Origin: Podochytrium sp. JEL0797
Lineage: Eukaryota; Chytridiomycota; Chytridiomycetes; Chytridiales; Chytriomycetaceae
DNA length: 64,000 bases
Direction of reading: 5' to 3'
Assembly (NCBI GenBank): GCA_027596195.1
Contig: JADGJG010000001.1
Coordinates: forward strand, 107,621 to 171,620
Both the position numbers and the translations under genes were made by a program. Positions 21,588 through 33,199 of this stretch are shown here, piece by piece. The notes below the pieces were generated by a model. The model was not told the DNA's origin. It worked only from the letters and a program-made list of their open reading frames with translations, and ran no database searches. The stretch's first letter is position 1; each line of letters starts with the position of its first letter.

Positions 21588-22170
21588 TTTTTGTTGGTGA
21601 CTTGGACTCCGCAAAAAAGAAAAAAAGCTCGAAATCCCCCGAGACACCAGGTGGGTCCTGCATCAGGAACCAACGCACCTCGGATCGGGCCATATGGGTT
21701 ATTTGATATTTATTTGATTTTAATCGCACACGATTGTTGTCGCCAATTTTTGTCAAATGTGTGGAGAAGCATGTGATTCGACAGGGCCCAGCGGCAACAA
21801 AACTTGGACAATTCCCCTTTCAATGAATCATGGCAAATACATTGGTAAATTTATGCGTCCTGGGAGTGTGTTAGAAAACGTAATTGAATGGAAGGAAAAG
21901 TGATTGATTTTTCTTTGTCGCTCAACGCCTCAGCTAGTGACAGCTTGAATCTTCTTTTGCTCAGAAGAAATGGCCAAGAAATGGCTGTTCTCGATCCTTT
22001 TTATGCTTCTCGTGCATGTTGTTTATTTCCGGTGGCGTTTTCAATCTCCACCGGATTGGGTTCCGTGATTTCCGGTGAGTCGGAGATTTTATGCCCGGAG
22101 ATAACGGGTGATAAGAGAGTCACGCTGATTGCGAAAGATAACACAAAATTCACCAAAAAAAACACACACG
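21588..22170. other. Divergent promoter region RCL1 / permease (copy 2)
   Basis: Duplicate of 16763-17345, driving RCL1 copy 2 and the intact permease. No additional gene is seen. Confidence 0.4.
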
Positions 22171-24314
22171 ATGGCAGACCTTCTCAAAGCCGATGCACCC
22201 AACGTTTTCAATACCGATGCCCCAGGCGGCAAGCTGCAGTAAGTCTCGACATCGAACCCGTCTCCTTCACATTCTTTAACATGTCCTCCGTCGATTCAGC
22301 CGACAAATGCATGCCCGGCATCTTGAAATGATCGCCATCGGAGGATCAATCGGGACTGGTTTGCTTCTCAAGAGTGGTGGAGCAATCTTCAGGTTTGTCA
22401 GCATGGCTAAAGTTGCAAAAGGAGCCGTCACTAACCCTTCCTTTCAGTGCTGGCCCAGTTGGAGCTCTCCTTTGTTTTGCCATCGTTGGGATCCAAGTGT
22501 TTGGCGTCATCACATCTCTCGGCGAAATGGCCACCTACCTGCCGATCGAGGGAGCGTTTTCCCAGCTTCCAACAAGGTTCCTCAACCCGGCATATGGTTT
22601 CGCTTCTGGCTGGAACTACTGGTTGAATTGGGCGTTAACGGTGAGTAAATCCTCTGCATTCTCCACCGTGTTGGTATCAGAACGCTAAAAGGGTGGATAC
22701 ACGACCTAGGTACCTACCGAGCTTGCAGCAATTGGAGGATTCATGGCATATTGGATAGATCCGAATGTGTTCCCATCTGTAAGTGTTGCCGTCAACCTGT
22801 CAAATATTTCGTGATTTCTGACGGCCTTTGAATTAACTATACAGTGGGCCTGGAGCGGAATCTACCTACTTCCCCTGGCACTTCTCAACATGACAAGCGT
22901 CAAAAACTTTGGAGAAGTCGAATTTGGGCTGTCGATTATGAAGGTGTGTTTGAAAAACTCGAATGTTTTGAAAATCTCGTTCGCGACTCAACTAATCTTA
23001 ATCATTCAGGTCGTGGCGATCGTCTTGTTTATTCTTATTGCATTTTGCGTTTGGTTTGGTGCTGGTACTGGAACTGGGTTCCTTGCGTTCCGGAATTGGG
23101 CACCTGCCATTGTGGGAGATTCGCCGCTCCAGCAGTTCAGCAACATTTCTGCCGGGTTTATTACTGTAAGACTGAAAGGAGGATCTGTTCTGCAATTCAC
23201 GGCTTCTAACGAATTTGCTCTTTTCTCAGGCTTTCTACTCTTATGGTGGAACTGAAATGGTCGGAATCGCTGCGTCTGAAGCCGCAAACCCTCGCAAGTG
23301 AGTATTATACTTGGGCTCTTTTCTCCAATAACCGCATTCCAACTAATTTGTTTATTTCTCAGGTCTGTTCCCAAGGCAGTAAACGGCACTTTCTGGCGCA
23401 TCAACATTTTCTACATTGGCGCCATCTTCATGCTCGGAGTCTTGTTGCCACCAAACTCTCAAATCTTGGACCCCAACAACCCCGACGGAATCTCTGGTTC
23501 TCCGTTTGTGTACGTATATAACGTGATTGGTATCAAAGCTGGTGCGGACATCATGAACGCGGTTATCGTGATTGCTGCCTTGTCGGGTAAATATTCCCCG
23601 TTCTCTCCACCGCTTTATTCTTCGTTTTCTAACGCGTGCTTTAACTGCGCAGCCACCAACTCCTCCATATATGCTTGCTCAAGAACCCTCATGCGTCTCG
23701 CCGACGAAGGAAACGCCCCCTCCTTCTTGCGTTTTGTAAACTCCCGCGGTGTCCCCATCTACGCCCTCCTCTCCTCCATCGCGTTTGGCGTCATTGCCGT
23801 TATTGGAGGATACGTAGCCGGCACCAACAACGTGTTCAACTTCCTCTCAAGTCTCGTATCACTCGGAATCTTGGCCGCGTGGATGATTTGTTCGTACTCG
23901 CATTTGCGGTTCCGCAAGGGGTTCCTTTTGCAAGGTCACAAGCTTGATGAGCTTCCTTACATTGCTCCGTTCTACCCGTACTCGGATTACCTGAGTCTTT
24001 TAATCGGCTGGGTCGTGTTGGTCTTTATGATTTTTGGCGCGTTTTTCGAAGTATCCGAATTCAACCTCGACTGGTGGATGAACAACGCGTGGCTGTACGG
24101 CGGAGTCGGGATCATTGTTGGGTTGTTTTTCGGAAAGGGTGTTTTCGATGGAATGCGCAGTGGGAAGGGTGTGATGGCTGGGTTTGCGTTGATTCCGTAT
24201 GAAGATATGGATTTCGAGACGGGGAGGTTGGTGGAAAGTCCGGAAGATGTATTGCCTGAGGATAAGGGGATCAAGGAGATGATCATGTCGGTTTTTGCGA
24301 GGACCAAGCAATAA
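22171..24314 (+). CDS. Amino acid permease, YAT/APC family, copy 1 (intact)
   Basis: Plasma-membrane amino acid:H+ symporter of the fungal Gap1-like family; substrate range cannot be read off. Nine exons: 22171-22238, 22300-22392, 22448-22640, 22710-22778, 22845-22943, 23010-23165, 23230-23297, 23363-23586 and 23653-24314, giving 543 aa, with introns of 55-69 nt. Family landmarks: LHRQMHARHLEMIAIGGSIGTGLLLKSG at the first helix (assembled across intron 1), GEMATYLPIEGAFSQLPTRF, SGWNYWLNWALT, AFYSYGGTEMVGIAASEAANPRK and NNVFNFLSSLVSLG. About twelve hydrophobic segments are expected. Cytoplasmic N and C ends are hydrophilic; the C terminus has the EDMDFETGR segment typical of the family. Two further paralogues follow in tandem. 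Confidence 0.93.
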
Positions 24315-24479
24315 AAAAGCATACCCATTTTGACTTTTGAACCTTCCTTGAACCTTGATTTGCCGTATAAACAAGCTTTTCATTTCAAAGATGAGTCACG
24401 AAGGGAAGCGGCTTTCCATGTGATTCATTCGCGATTCGAACTTTTTGAGTTGCGTTTACAAAGCATCCGGTCGAAGGGA

Positions 24480-24485
24480 TATAAG
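24480..24485 (+). promoter_or_regulatory. TATA-like box upstream of permease 2
   Basis: TATAAG within GGATATAAGAAGG lies about 55 bases before the permease start at 24539 and in front of an A-rich initiator-like stretch. Position and sequence fit a TATA box, but nothing else supports it. Confidence 0.3.
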
Positions 24486-24538
24486 AAGGGTGGGAAGGGA
24501 AAATAGTACTTCAAATCACCCTCATCCCACCCCCCACC

Positions 24539-26379
24539 ATGTCCGACATAATATCAGAAGCCACGGTCAAAGATTCCACTCCAAACGTGCTCACAACAGA
24601 CGAAACCCCAAAGTTGCAGTGAGTCCCTGTCTCAATTCCATTTACCGGGAGTTGCAGCTAGTCTAATCTTTTGCACGAAAGCCGCAAAATGCAATCCCGC
24701 CACATTGAAATGATTGCCGTGGGGTGCAGCATCGGAACGGGCTTGCTGCTAAAGTCAGGAGGTGCCATTTTTACCGCTGGACCCATCGGAGCCTTGATAC
24801 CTTTCATGATTGTTGGAATCCAAGTGTTTGGGGTCATGACAAGTTTGGGCGAGATGGCAACGTATCTGCCAGTCGAGGGCGTTTTTTCGCAGCTTCCAAC
24901 GAGATTCCTCAACCCAGCGTATGGTTTCGCTTCTGGATGGAACTACTGGTTGAATTGGGCATTAACAATTCCGACGGAGCTTGCGGCAATCGGAGGCTTC
25001 ATGTCGCTTTGGGTGTCGGTGAACTCCTTCCCCGCTGTAAGTTGCCAAAAATTTGTTGTACCAAGTTTGTAATCTAAACGACTACAATTTCCACAGTGGG
25101 CCTGGAGCGGAATCTACTTACTCCCACTCGCAATTCTCAACACCACGGGCGTCGAGAATTTTGCCGAAACCGAATTCAGTTTGTCGATCCTGAAAGTCCT
25201 CGCGGTCATCATTTTCATTGCCATTGGAATCTTTGTGTGGTTTGGAGTTGGGCAGGGAACGGGTCCGTTGTGGTTCAAGAACTGGGCACCGGCGATCGCG
25301 GGCGATTCGCCGATTCATCAGTTCAAAAACATTTCGGGGGCTTTTGTGACGGTAAGCATCATCGGACTTGCGCACACGGATCTTCAATCTTATTGATATG
25401 CATTTATCAGGCATTCTACTCATATGGTGGAACCGAAATGATTGGAATCGCCGCGTCAGAAGCCTCGAACCCACGAAAATCCGTGCCCAAGGCAGTCAAC
25501 GGCACCTTCTGGCGCATCAACTTCTTCTACATCGGAGCCATCTTCATGCTCGGAGTCTTACTCCCCCCAGGCTCGGAAATCTTGAACCCCAACAACCCCA
25601 GCGGCGTTTCCGGATCCCCCTTCGTCTACATTTACAACATGGCCGGAATCTCCGCCGCCGGAGACATCATGAACGCCGTCATCATCGTCGCCTGCCTTTC
25701 AGCAACCAACACCTCCATCTACGTGTGCTCGAGAACACTCATGCGACTCGCTGATGAAGGCAACGCGCCCAAAATCCTCGGCCACGTGACCAAAACAGGT
25801 GTCCCCATCTACGCGCTTCTCTTCTCGGTCGTTTTTGGAATCATGTCGGTCGTGGGTGGATACCTTGCCGGAACGAATAACGTGTTCAACTTCCTTTCGA
25901 GTCTCGTGTCGCTTGGGATTCTGGGTGCGTGGATGACCACGTCGTATGCGCACCTGCGATTCCGTCATGGATATTTGTTGCAAGGGTATAAGCTCAAGGA
26001 TTTGCCTTACGTTGCGCCGTTCTACCCGTATTCCGATTACCTCAGTTTGTCGATCGGTGGAGTCGTGACCGTTTTTATGGCGTTTGGCGCCTTCTTTGAA
26101 GTCGAGGCGTATGATTTGAACTGGTGGATGAACAACTCTTGGCTGTATGGAGGAGTCGGGATCATGGTTGCCCTGTTTTGCGGAAAGGGTGTATGCGACG
26201 GAATTCAAAGTGGGAAAGGCGTCATGTCCGGATTCGCGTTAATTCCATATGAAGAAATGGATTTCGAGACGGGAAGGCTGATTGAAACGGAGGAGGATAT
26301 TTTAAATGAGGAGAAGAGCATTCGAGAAATTGTAATGTCTTGGTTCACGAAATCATCACAGACGAAATCCACAAAATAA
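24539..26379 (+). CDS. Amino acid permease, YAT/APC family, copy 2
   Basis: Exons 24539-24618, 24682-25036, 25097-25351 and 25411-26379 give 552 aa. It keeps the family landmarks (HRKMQSRHIEMIAVG, GEMATYLPVEGVFSQLPTRF, AFYSYGGTEMIGIAASEASNPRK, TNNVFNFLSSLVSLG). It has only 3 introns against 8 and 7 in its neighbours; the three it has coincide with positions used by the others. It is also the most divergent of the three (for example IGIFVWFGVGQGTGPLW and a longer TKSSQTKSTK tail). The start is set by MSDIISEATV ahead of the shared LH/R splice. Plasma-membrane uptake of amino acids is expected. Confidence 0.93.
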
Positions 26380-26811
26380 ACAACAATAATTTCCCTCTTC
26401 TTCCTAATCTTATCAATCTTATCAGTCGCGCCGGAGTCGCGCCCAGTCGCTCGCGCCACTTACCCGCCATTTTTTGTTGCAATAAACTGAACAAGGCGGC
26501 TTCGTCGCGGGTATCAACAATCGACGCTCGCCTCATTTTGCGCGCAATAGCAAACATCCGATATAATTTCCAGCCACCGCTGTCATATATGCGGGGCCCG
26601 GGTACTGGGGGGGGGTGGGTTCATTGGCCAAACCTCCACCGGGGGGCGGGTTGTATATATACATATTACGGGTTCTCCGTAAATAAATACGGCATACAAC
26701 AGCCAGGGGGTGGTTTGACTCATTTAGGGCGGCAATGAAATTTCCTGGAAATTTCCATGTAAACTGATAAAAGAAAGAGATCGAAAAAAGCCTCATCCAC
26801 CACAAGCCACC
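26380..26811. other. Intergenic region with palindrome and G/A-T tracts
   Basis: Upstream of permease 3. It contains a run of 9 G (26607-26615), a GC-rich block, TATATATA at 26654-26661 about 150 bases before the start, and a 12-bp palindrome TGGAAATTTCCA (26746-26757) preceded by a second GAAATTTCC. No gene is seen. Confidence 0.4.
26746..26757. promoter_or_regulatory. 12-bp palindrome TGGAAATTTCCA upstream of permease 3
   Basis: Perfect palindrome 55 bases before the start codon, with a partial second copy (GAAATTTCC) directly in front. Such dyads are often transcription-factor sites. Function is inferred; it is not found at the same place in front of the other permeases. Confidence 0.3.
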
Positions 26812-28917
26812 ATGTCAGATAACGGCAAGTCGAAGCCCAACGTGGAATATACCCCATCTGTGTCCCAAAGTCCGGTGCTTCACACCACGGCTCCCGGGAA
26901 GCTGCAGTGAGTCAACCCCCCATTTTCCTCCCGGCCCTGCCGAATCTAACGAACAACCACTTCTCACAGCCGCCAGATGCAGGCACGACACTTGGAGATG
27001 ATCGCCATTGGAGGGTCAATAGGTGTGTAAAGCTTGTTACTTTGAAGCCGCCTGGGCGTCGCCTAAAAATTCTCCCAATCACAGGAACCGGCCTCTTGCT
27101 CAAATCTGGTGCAGCAATTTTCACGGCTGGTCCTGTTGGTGCTCTTCTCTGCTTTGCTTTGATTGGGATCCAGGTGTTTGGTGTCATCACGTCGCTCGGT
27201 GAAATGGCCACGTATCTGCCCATTGAAGGCGCGTTCAGTCAACTTCCGACGAGGTTTCTCAACCCGGCGTATGGTTTCGCTTCTGGATGGAATTACTGGT
27301 TGAATTGGGCTCTTACTGTCCCAACCGAGTTGTCCGCGATCGGAGGATTCATGGCGTTTTGGGTCAACCCTGCCAGTTTCCCATCGGTGAGTAATTGCGG
27401 TGCACACGCGTTGTTTAATATTTTCCGACGCTTATGAAAATTTTCAATTCACAGTGGGCTTGGAGTGGCATTTACCTCGTTCCTTTGGCTCTTCTCAACA
27501 TGACAAGCGTCAAGAATTTCGGAGAAGTTGAATTCGGGTTGTCAATCATGAAGGTGAGATTTTATTAGACTCGAGAGTCGGCCCAACGCAGATATTAACA
27601 TTATCCTAATTACAAGGTCGTGGCTGTCGTTCTCTTTATCCTCATCGGATTTTGCGTGTGGTTTGGCGCCAAGACTGGAACGGGTCCTCTCTGGTTCCGA
27701 AATTGGAATCCCGCCATTGTCGGTGATTCCGCGATTGACCAGTTCAGCAACATCTCTGTTGGGTTCGTGACTGTGAGTAGTAGAATTTGGCTCTAACGTG
27801 TAATATCGTATTCTAACGAATTGTTGATTTCTCAGGCTTTCTACTCTTATGGTGGAACTGAAATGGTCGGGATCGCTGCGTCTGAGGCCGCCAACCCACG
27901 CAAGTGAGTATTATGCTTTGGCTCTTTTCTCCAATTAACGCATTCCAACTAATTTGCTTATTTCTCAGGTCTGTTCCCAAGGCAGTAAACGGCACATTCT
28001 GGCGCATCAACATTTTCTACATTGGCGCCATCTTCATGCTCGGAGTCTTGTTGCCACCGGACGCGGAAATCCTGAATCCCAACAACTCAAGTGGTGTTTC
28101 TGGTTCGCCATTTGTATATGTATATAAAGTGATTGGTATTTCTGCTGGTGCGGATATCATGAACGCGGTTATCGTGATCGCTGCCTTGTCGGGTAAATAT
28201 TCCTCGTTCTTCTCTTTCCACATTTCGTTTTCTAACGCGCGCGATTATTTCACAGCCACCAACTCTTCCATCTATGCTTGCTCAAGAACCCTCATGCGTC
28301 TTGCTGACGAAGGCAGTGCGCCAGAAATCCTTGGCCGCGTGAATAGCTCTGGCGTCCCCGTTTATGCCCTCATGTCCTCCATCTTGTGTGGTGCCATTGC
28401 CGTCATTGGAGGATACCTTGCTGGTACCAACAACGTGTTCAACTTCCTCTCGAGTCTCGTCTCCCTCGGAATCCTCGGTGCCTGGATGATTGTGTCGTAC
28501 TCGCATTTACGGTTCCGCAAGGGGTTCCTTCTGCAAGGACACAAGCTCGAGGAGTTGCCATACATTGCGCCTCTGTTTCCATACAACGATTACCTCAGTA
28601 TTTTGATTGGTTGGACCGTTCTCGTGTTCATGTTCTTTGGCGCGTTTTACGGCGTGACGGAGTACAACCTCGACTGGTGGATGAACAACGCGTGGTTATA
28701 CGGCGGAATTGGAATCATTATTGGTCTGTTTTTTGGAAGGGGTGCATACGATGGTATCCGAAGTGGCAAAGGAATCATGTCCGGATTCGCTCTGATACCG
28801 TTCGAGGATATGGATTTCGAGACGGGAAGATTGATTGAGAACCCTGAGGATTTGTTGATTGAGGAGAAGGGGATCAAGGAAATGTTTTTGTCTGTGTTTT
28901 CCCAAACCAAGAAGTAA
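26812..28917 (+). CDS. Amino acid permease, YAT/APC family, copy 3
   Basis: Exons 26812-26906, 26970-27022, 27085-27386, 27455-27553, 27617-27772, 27836-27903, 27969-28192 and 28256-28917 give 552 aa. It is very close to copy 1 over the last five exons (identical exon lengths 99, 156, 68, 224, 662) and shares even intron sequence around the AACCCACGCAA/GTGAGT splice. Near the 5' end it has a unique intron after GGSIG and lacks two of copy 1's. Landmarks: RQMQARHLEMIAIGG, SGWNYWLNWALT, AFYSYGGTEMVGIAASEA. Gap1-like plasma-membrane transport is expected. The three intact genes all read the same way with short gaps (224 and 432 bp), so tandem duplication explains the cluster. Confidence 0.93.
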
Positions 28918-28964
28918 AACACCGATACCCATTTTCGATGCGGGGAGATGAAAAACAAATTTAT

Positions 28965-30702
28965 TTATGATGCGGTCGTCGCTTCGTTTTCGCTGTTCTG
29001 CAAGCGCAATTCTTCCACCCTTGCATCCTCAAGGGTCTTGTTCGCCATCTCATCATCAAGGACCTGATTTGCCATCGCATCCTCCAGGGCCTTCTTTGCC
29101 ATCGCTTCCCCAAGAATCTTATTTTCCCTCTCCTTCTTCCACTCCAGTTGCACCGTCTCCAATGATACTGGATTTTTCACAGCGCCATCATCAACCTTCT
29201 CCGAGTCAAACAAGACGCGTTCTGTAATCCAACCAACCGCTTGATCAATATTCTCGAGTGACTCTCCTCCAGAGAAATCAATACATCCACGCGCCGTCCT
29301 GCGCACCAGAAGCTGATCAAACTCAGCCAAGATCATAGAACCATTTTGCAGATCGCGTTGGATGGAATGGATAGACTGGGAAACGCATTCCGTGGATGCG
29401 ACAAGGCCGAGATGCCGCAATCGTGATTTTGCGTTTTCGATTTGTAGAGCCGAGTGTTGTATATGAATTCTGCAATATATTAAAAAATGAGACGGAGCTT
29501 AAGATGGAAAACGCGAGCTGTTCAAACCTATCGAACGCCGTCAAACACCTGAAAAACATTCCAACCGTTTTGCAATTGTGATACACAATCGAATCCGAGT
29601 CCACAAACTTACGCAAATGTGTCTCCTTGTACCACGCTTGCCAATTCGTCTCGCGAAAATGAATCCCACTCTCGCGCGTGAAATATGCAAACCGGTGGTC
29701 CTCCGGCACCTCCAAATTTCCTTTCAACAACGGCACGGAGCTGAAATGCATCCATTCTGTCACCGCCGCACTCGCAAGGTACAACATTTCATGTGCCATG
29801 AGCAAGTCCCCGTACTTTTCGTCTGGCGCGTAAAGGAACGCGCCGAGCCAATGGCTCCCCGTTTCGTCCGCCTCGCGCACGCGGTGGGCGAGAACAGGGA
29901 GGTTAATCATTTCATCGTCGGTGCCTTTACCCGCGTAGAGGTACCGTTTGCACCATTTGTTGCGTTTGGTCGGGTGCGGCGCGTACATGAGGGTACGCGC
30001 GTGTTTGAACCAGTCGTATACTTTTCCACTGTTCACCCAATCTTCGCGGTCAGTCACGAGGGTGTCTTCAGGGTGCATTTCAAGCTCCATTTGGAGTTGA
30101 GTTTGATGCTCGTGTGACACTCCCTTTCCGAAAATGAACTAAGAAAATTGTAAACGCGTTCAATATGCAGCAAAAAAAGGGCATCATGCTTTTCTTTGAC
30201 TCACCATAAAGTCCGTCCGATTCTCTTCAGCCATCTCTGCATTCACGGACCGATACTTTTCCCTCAAATAATTCCTCCTCGCCGTGCTCGCCAACGATGG
30301 CGCGCTGATAATTCCCACCACCGCGGGCCTCACGAAACCACACCCGTCCGCTTCAACATCCAAAACAGCATCCATTCTCGAGTCGTGGTCCGCCGTTGGA
30401 ATGAGAGACAGTAGATTACGCGGCGGAAACCCAACCGCTGGAAATGCGTCCGTGTGTCCGATCGAAAATCCATCTTGTACAATGAGAGAGAATGAGAAGA
30501 GCAACAGCGCGCAAGCAGCCAGGAAGATGACGGCGACCCCGCGTCGCATGTCGAAATCGAATATTTTCTTCCGGCCTAACCTACAACGGAAATCAATAAA
30601 TTTATAGCGAGAACGGAAGATTCTGAGGACCCAGAACTTGGTATATACGTACAGCTGATGGGACAATCTGCTTGCGTGTGATCGGAATTTCGTGAAGTGC
30701 AT
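28965..30702 (-). CDS. GT31-like type II membrane glycosyltransferase, copy 1
   Basis: Exons 30702-30653, 30580-30205, 30138-29528 and 29469-28965 give 513 aa. Order: short cytoplasmic tail (MHFTKFRSHAS), membrane anchor GVAVIFLAACALLLFSFSLI, then a lumenal domain with RPAVVGIISAPSLASTARRNYLREKY (the GT31 R-x-x-x-R-x-x-W/Y-like entry), FIFG, KRYLYAGKGTDDEMIN and the EDH motif in NLEVPEDHRFAY, then a Glu/Ala-rich C-terminal helix. The beta-1,3-galactosyltransferase-like (Galactosyl_T) fold would place it in the Golgi, using a UDP-sugar. Oddity: the DDD metal site reads TDD here. The 50-nt first exon is inferred because the same exon, splice donor (GTACGTATATAC) and reading phase recur in copy 3. 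Confidence 0.78.
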
Positions 30703-30838
30703 TTTTTGACAGCAAATTTTGTTTGCGACTTTCGGAGACCCTTCTTTTTGATATTAAATAATAATAAAATATAAAAAATCACGGAGATGTCTCGAGTTAA
30801 AATAAAAATCTCGTTTTCCTTATTCTTCACCCGTTTTT

Positions 30839-32335
30839 TCACTCTCTTTTCTCCACAGCCTTTTTGACCATCTCATTCTTCCATTCCGATTCCACCGTCT
30901 CCAACGACACTGGATTTTTCACGGTGCCATCATCAACCTTCTCCAAGTCAAACAAGATGCGCTCCTTGACCCAATCAACCACCCGATCAACAATCTCAGG
31001 TGATTCCACTGCTGAGAAATCAATATATCCAAGTGCCGTCCTCCGCAGAAGCTGATCAAACTCAGACAAGATCATTGAACCATTTTGCAGATCGCGTCGG
31101 ATGGAATCGATAGAATTTAATACACATTCAGTGGACGAGACAAGGCCGAGATTCCGCAATCTTAGCAGTGGTTGCCGAGAACAGCGCACTTCAGGTTCCA
31201 AACCTGTCAAACGCCGTCAAACACCTGAAAAACATTCCAACCGTTTTGCAATTGCGATACGCAATTGTATCCGAGTCTACAAACTGGAGCATGTGTGTCT
31301 CTTTGGTCCATACATACCAATTTGTTTCGCGGTAATGGATCCGACTCTCGCAAATGTAATTTGCAAATTGATGATCTTCTGGCCCCTCCAAATTCCATCC
31401 ACCAGAGGTATCTTGCTGAAATACACCCACTCCGTCACTGCCGCGCTCGCGAGGTACAACATTCCATGCGGAATGTACAACTTCCCTTGCTTTTCGTCCT
31501 GTACCGTCACGAAATAGCCTAGCCAGTGACTCCTCTTTCCGTCTGCCTCGCGCACACGGCGGGCAAGCATAGGGAGGTTAATCATTTTGTCGTCGTCGCC
31601 TTTACCCGCGAAGAGGTACCGTTTGCACCATTTGTTTGGCCGAGTGGGGTGTGGCGCGTACATGAGAGTTCGCGCGTGTTTGAACCAGTCGTACACTTTG
31701 CCGTTATTCATTCCCTCATCGCGGTCCGTCGCGATCGTATCTTGAGGGTGCATCTCAAGCTCCATTTGAAGTTGAGTTTGATCGTGTGACACTCCCTTTC
31801 CGAAAACGAACTAAGAAAAATGAAAATGCGTTCAATATAAAGCCAAAAAATGGGCGCCGAGCTTTTCTTCGACTCACCATAAAGTCCGTCCGATTCTCCT
31901 CAGCCAATACTTTTCCCTCAAATAATTCCTCCTCGCCGTGCTCGCCAACGACGGCGCGCTGAAAATTCCCACCACCGCGGGCCTCGCGAGTTGACACCCG
32001 TCCGTTTCAACTTCCAAAACAGCATTCATTTTCGAGTCGTGGTCCGCCGTTGGAACGAGACAGCAGATTCCGCGACGGAACCACGGCCGCTGGAAACGCC
32101 CTTGTGTCCACTCGAAAATCCCTCTTGTGAAATGAGAGAGAATGAGAAGCGCGACAGCGCGCAAGCAGTCAGGAAGATGACGGCGACCCCGAGTCGCAGG
32201 TCGAAATCGAATGATTCGACGTCATGTCAATAAATTTATAGCGGGAACGGAAGATTCTGAGGACCCAGACTTGGTATATACTTACAGTTGATTGTCGATT
32301 CCGCTTGCGTGAGCTCGGAATTTTGAGAACTGCAT
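30839..32335 (-). pseudogene. GT31-like glycosyltransferase copy 2, multiply frameshifted
   Basis: The whole gene is recognisable, from the 50-nt first exon (32335-32286, MQFSKFRAHAS) to the C-terminal VKNPVSLETVESEW block, but it carries several lesions. Relative to copy 1 there is a 1-base loss near 32098, a 19-base loss after LREKY (about 31908), a 1-base loss in the GGNLEGPEDH codons (about 31393), and loss of intron 2 with the start of exon 3 (about 31195-31200). Motifs are otherwise well kept (GKGDDDKMIN, FVDSDTIAY), so inactivation is probably recent. Confidence 0.85.
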
Positions 32336-32444
32336 TTTTGACAGCCAATTCATCAATCTTGTGTCGTGCGAATTTCGGCGGGTCGCGAAAATTCGAGAGA
32401 ACTCGACAAAACATTATGATATGATAAATACATACACATAAATC

Positions 32445-32556
32445 GTATAATGCCTTTCAAACGCGACTCTTCCACTCCGCGTTCCTCAAGCACCATATTT
32501 GCCATCTCCAGTTCTGCCTTCTCCAACGGCACTTGATTTTTCACGCATCCACAACC
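32445..32556 (-). pseudogene. C-terminal fragment of a GT31-like gene
   Basis: Reads VKNQVPLEKAELEMANMVLEE then RGVEESRLK, which matches the end of the glycosyltransferases (VKNPVSLETVQLEW ... RVEELRLQ). Nothing else of the gene is present. Sequence of a different origin, including the MYND gene, begins just beyond it on the plus-strand right side. Confidence 0.65.
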
Positions 32557-32707
32557 TAATCCATTTTATTAGTTTTGAAAAGAGGAAGCGGTAATGCAGT
32601 AATTCCTCGGGATAATGAAAGGGGGGAGCAGGCAGGTCGGGCATGCGAAGGGCCCAGGCCTTTGAAGGACCAAAAAATGTATTTGTACAACATTGGGAAA
32701 CTTACTT

Positions 32708-33199
32708 ATGTTGGTTGAAGGAGTGCCTGCGACAGAAGATATTGACAGCATGCTTCTGGGGGCTGCATTGAGCTGGTCTCCATGGCCCATACCCAGAAAT
32801 GTTGGCGGTTTTGCCTTCATTGTCACTTCCAATTGCACCCTTTCATTCAACCTCCTACGCGAAATCAAGCATGTCGCCGATTTGTCTGCTGGCTCAAGAT
32901 GCGCCACCTGTAAGCAAGGTTTTGATGTGAAACTATGCTCACAATGCGAATCAATCGCATATTGCTTGAGTGCATGTCAACGCACTGCATGGAAGAGCCA
33001 CAAGCCGTATTGCCACCCAGCACATGCTCTCAAGCCTGGGGATTTGGTCAGAGTACACGGAATGACCAAAGGGCATGGTGCAAATGCCTTGAACGAGTCC
33101 TTGAATGGGGCCATTTTGAAGTTGGATACGCTCAACAGCCGGAACGGTAAATGGTTCTCCGCAAGTTTGGTTACGATCCCATCAAGTCCCAAATGCTGA
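32708..33199 (+). CDS. MYND-type zinc-finger protein (possibly truncated or frameshifted)
   Basis: The frame gives 163 aa with a clear MYND finger: CATCKQGFDVKLCSQCESIAYC...CQRTAWKSHKPYC, i.e. C-x2-C, C-x2-C, C-x3-C and H-x3-C. MYND fingers bind Pro-rich peptides in transcriptional repressors and SMYD-type proteins. Upstream the protein has only about 60 residues, and no good start context was found. The C terminus is suspect: a one-base shift near 33160 would replace SASLVTIPSSPKC by RKFGYDPIKSQMLNCPPELS and extend to a TGA at 33259-33261, which reads more like real protein. It sits inside the glycosyltransferase cluster, next to a glycosyltransferase fragment. Confidence 0.6.
   Translation: MLVEGVPATEDIDSMLLGAALSWSPWPIPRNVGGFAFIVTSNCTLSFNLLREIKHVADLSAGSRCATCKQGFDVKLCSQCESIAYCLSACQRTAWKSHKPYCHPAHALKPGDLVRVHGMTKGHGANALNESLNGAILKLDTLNSRNGKWFSASLVTIPSSPKC

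Larger units (their letters stand above)
18621..23445. repeat. Tandem segmental duplication, unit 2 (about 4.8 kb)
   Basis: Second unit of the 4.8 kb tandem duplication, joined to unit 1 at 18620/18621 (GGAGTCTTGT then ACACCAGGTCC). At most a base of microhomology is visible at the joint. It runs to CTTGT at 23445, after which the intact permease continues. Confidence 0.93.
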
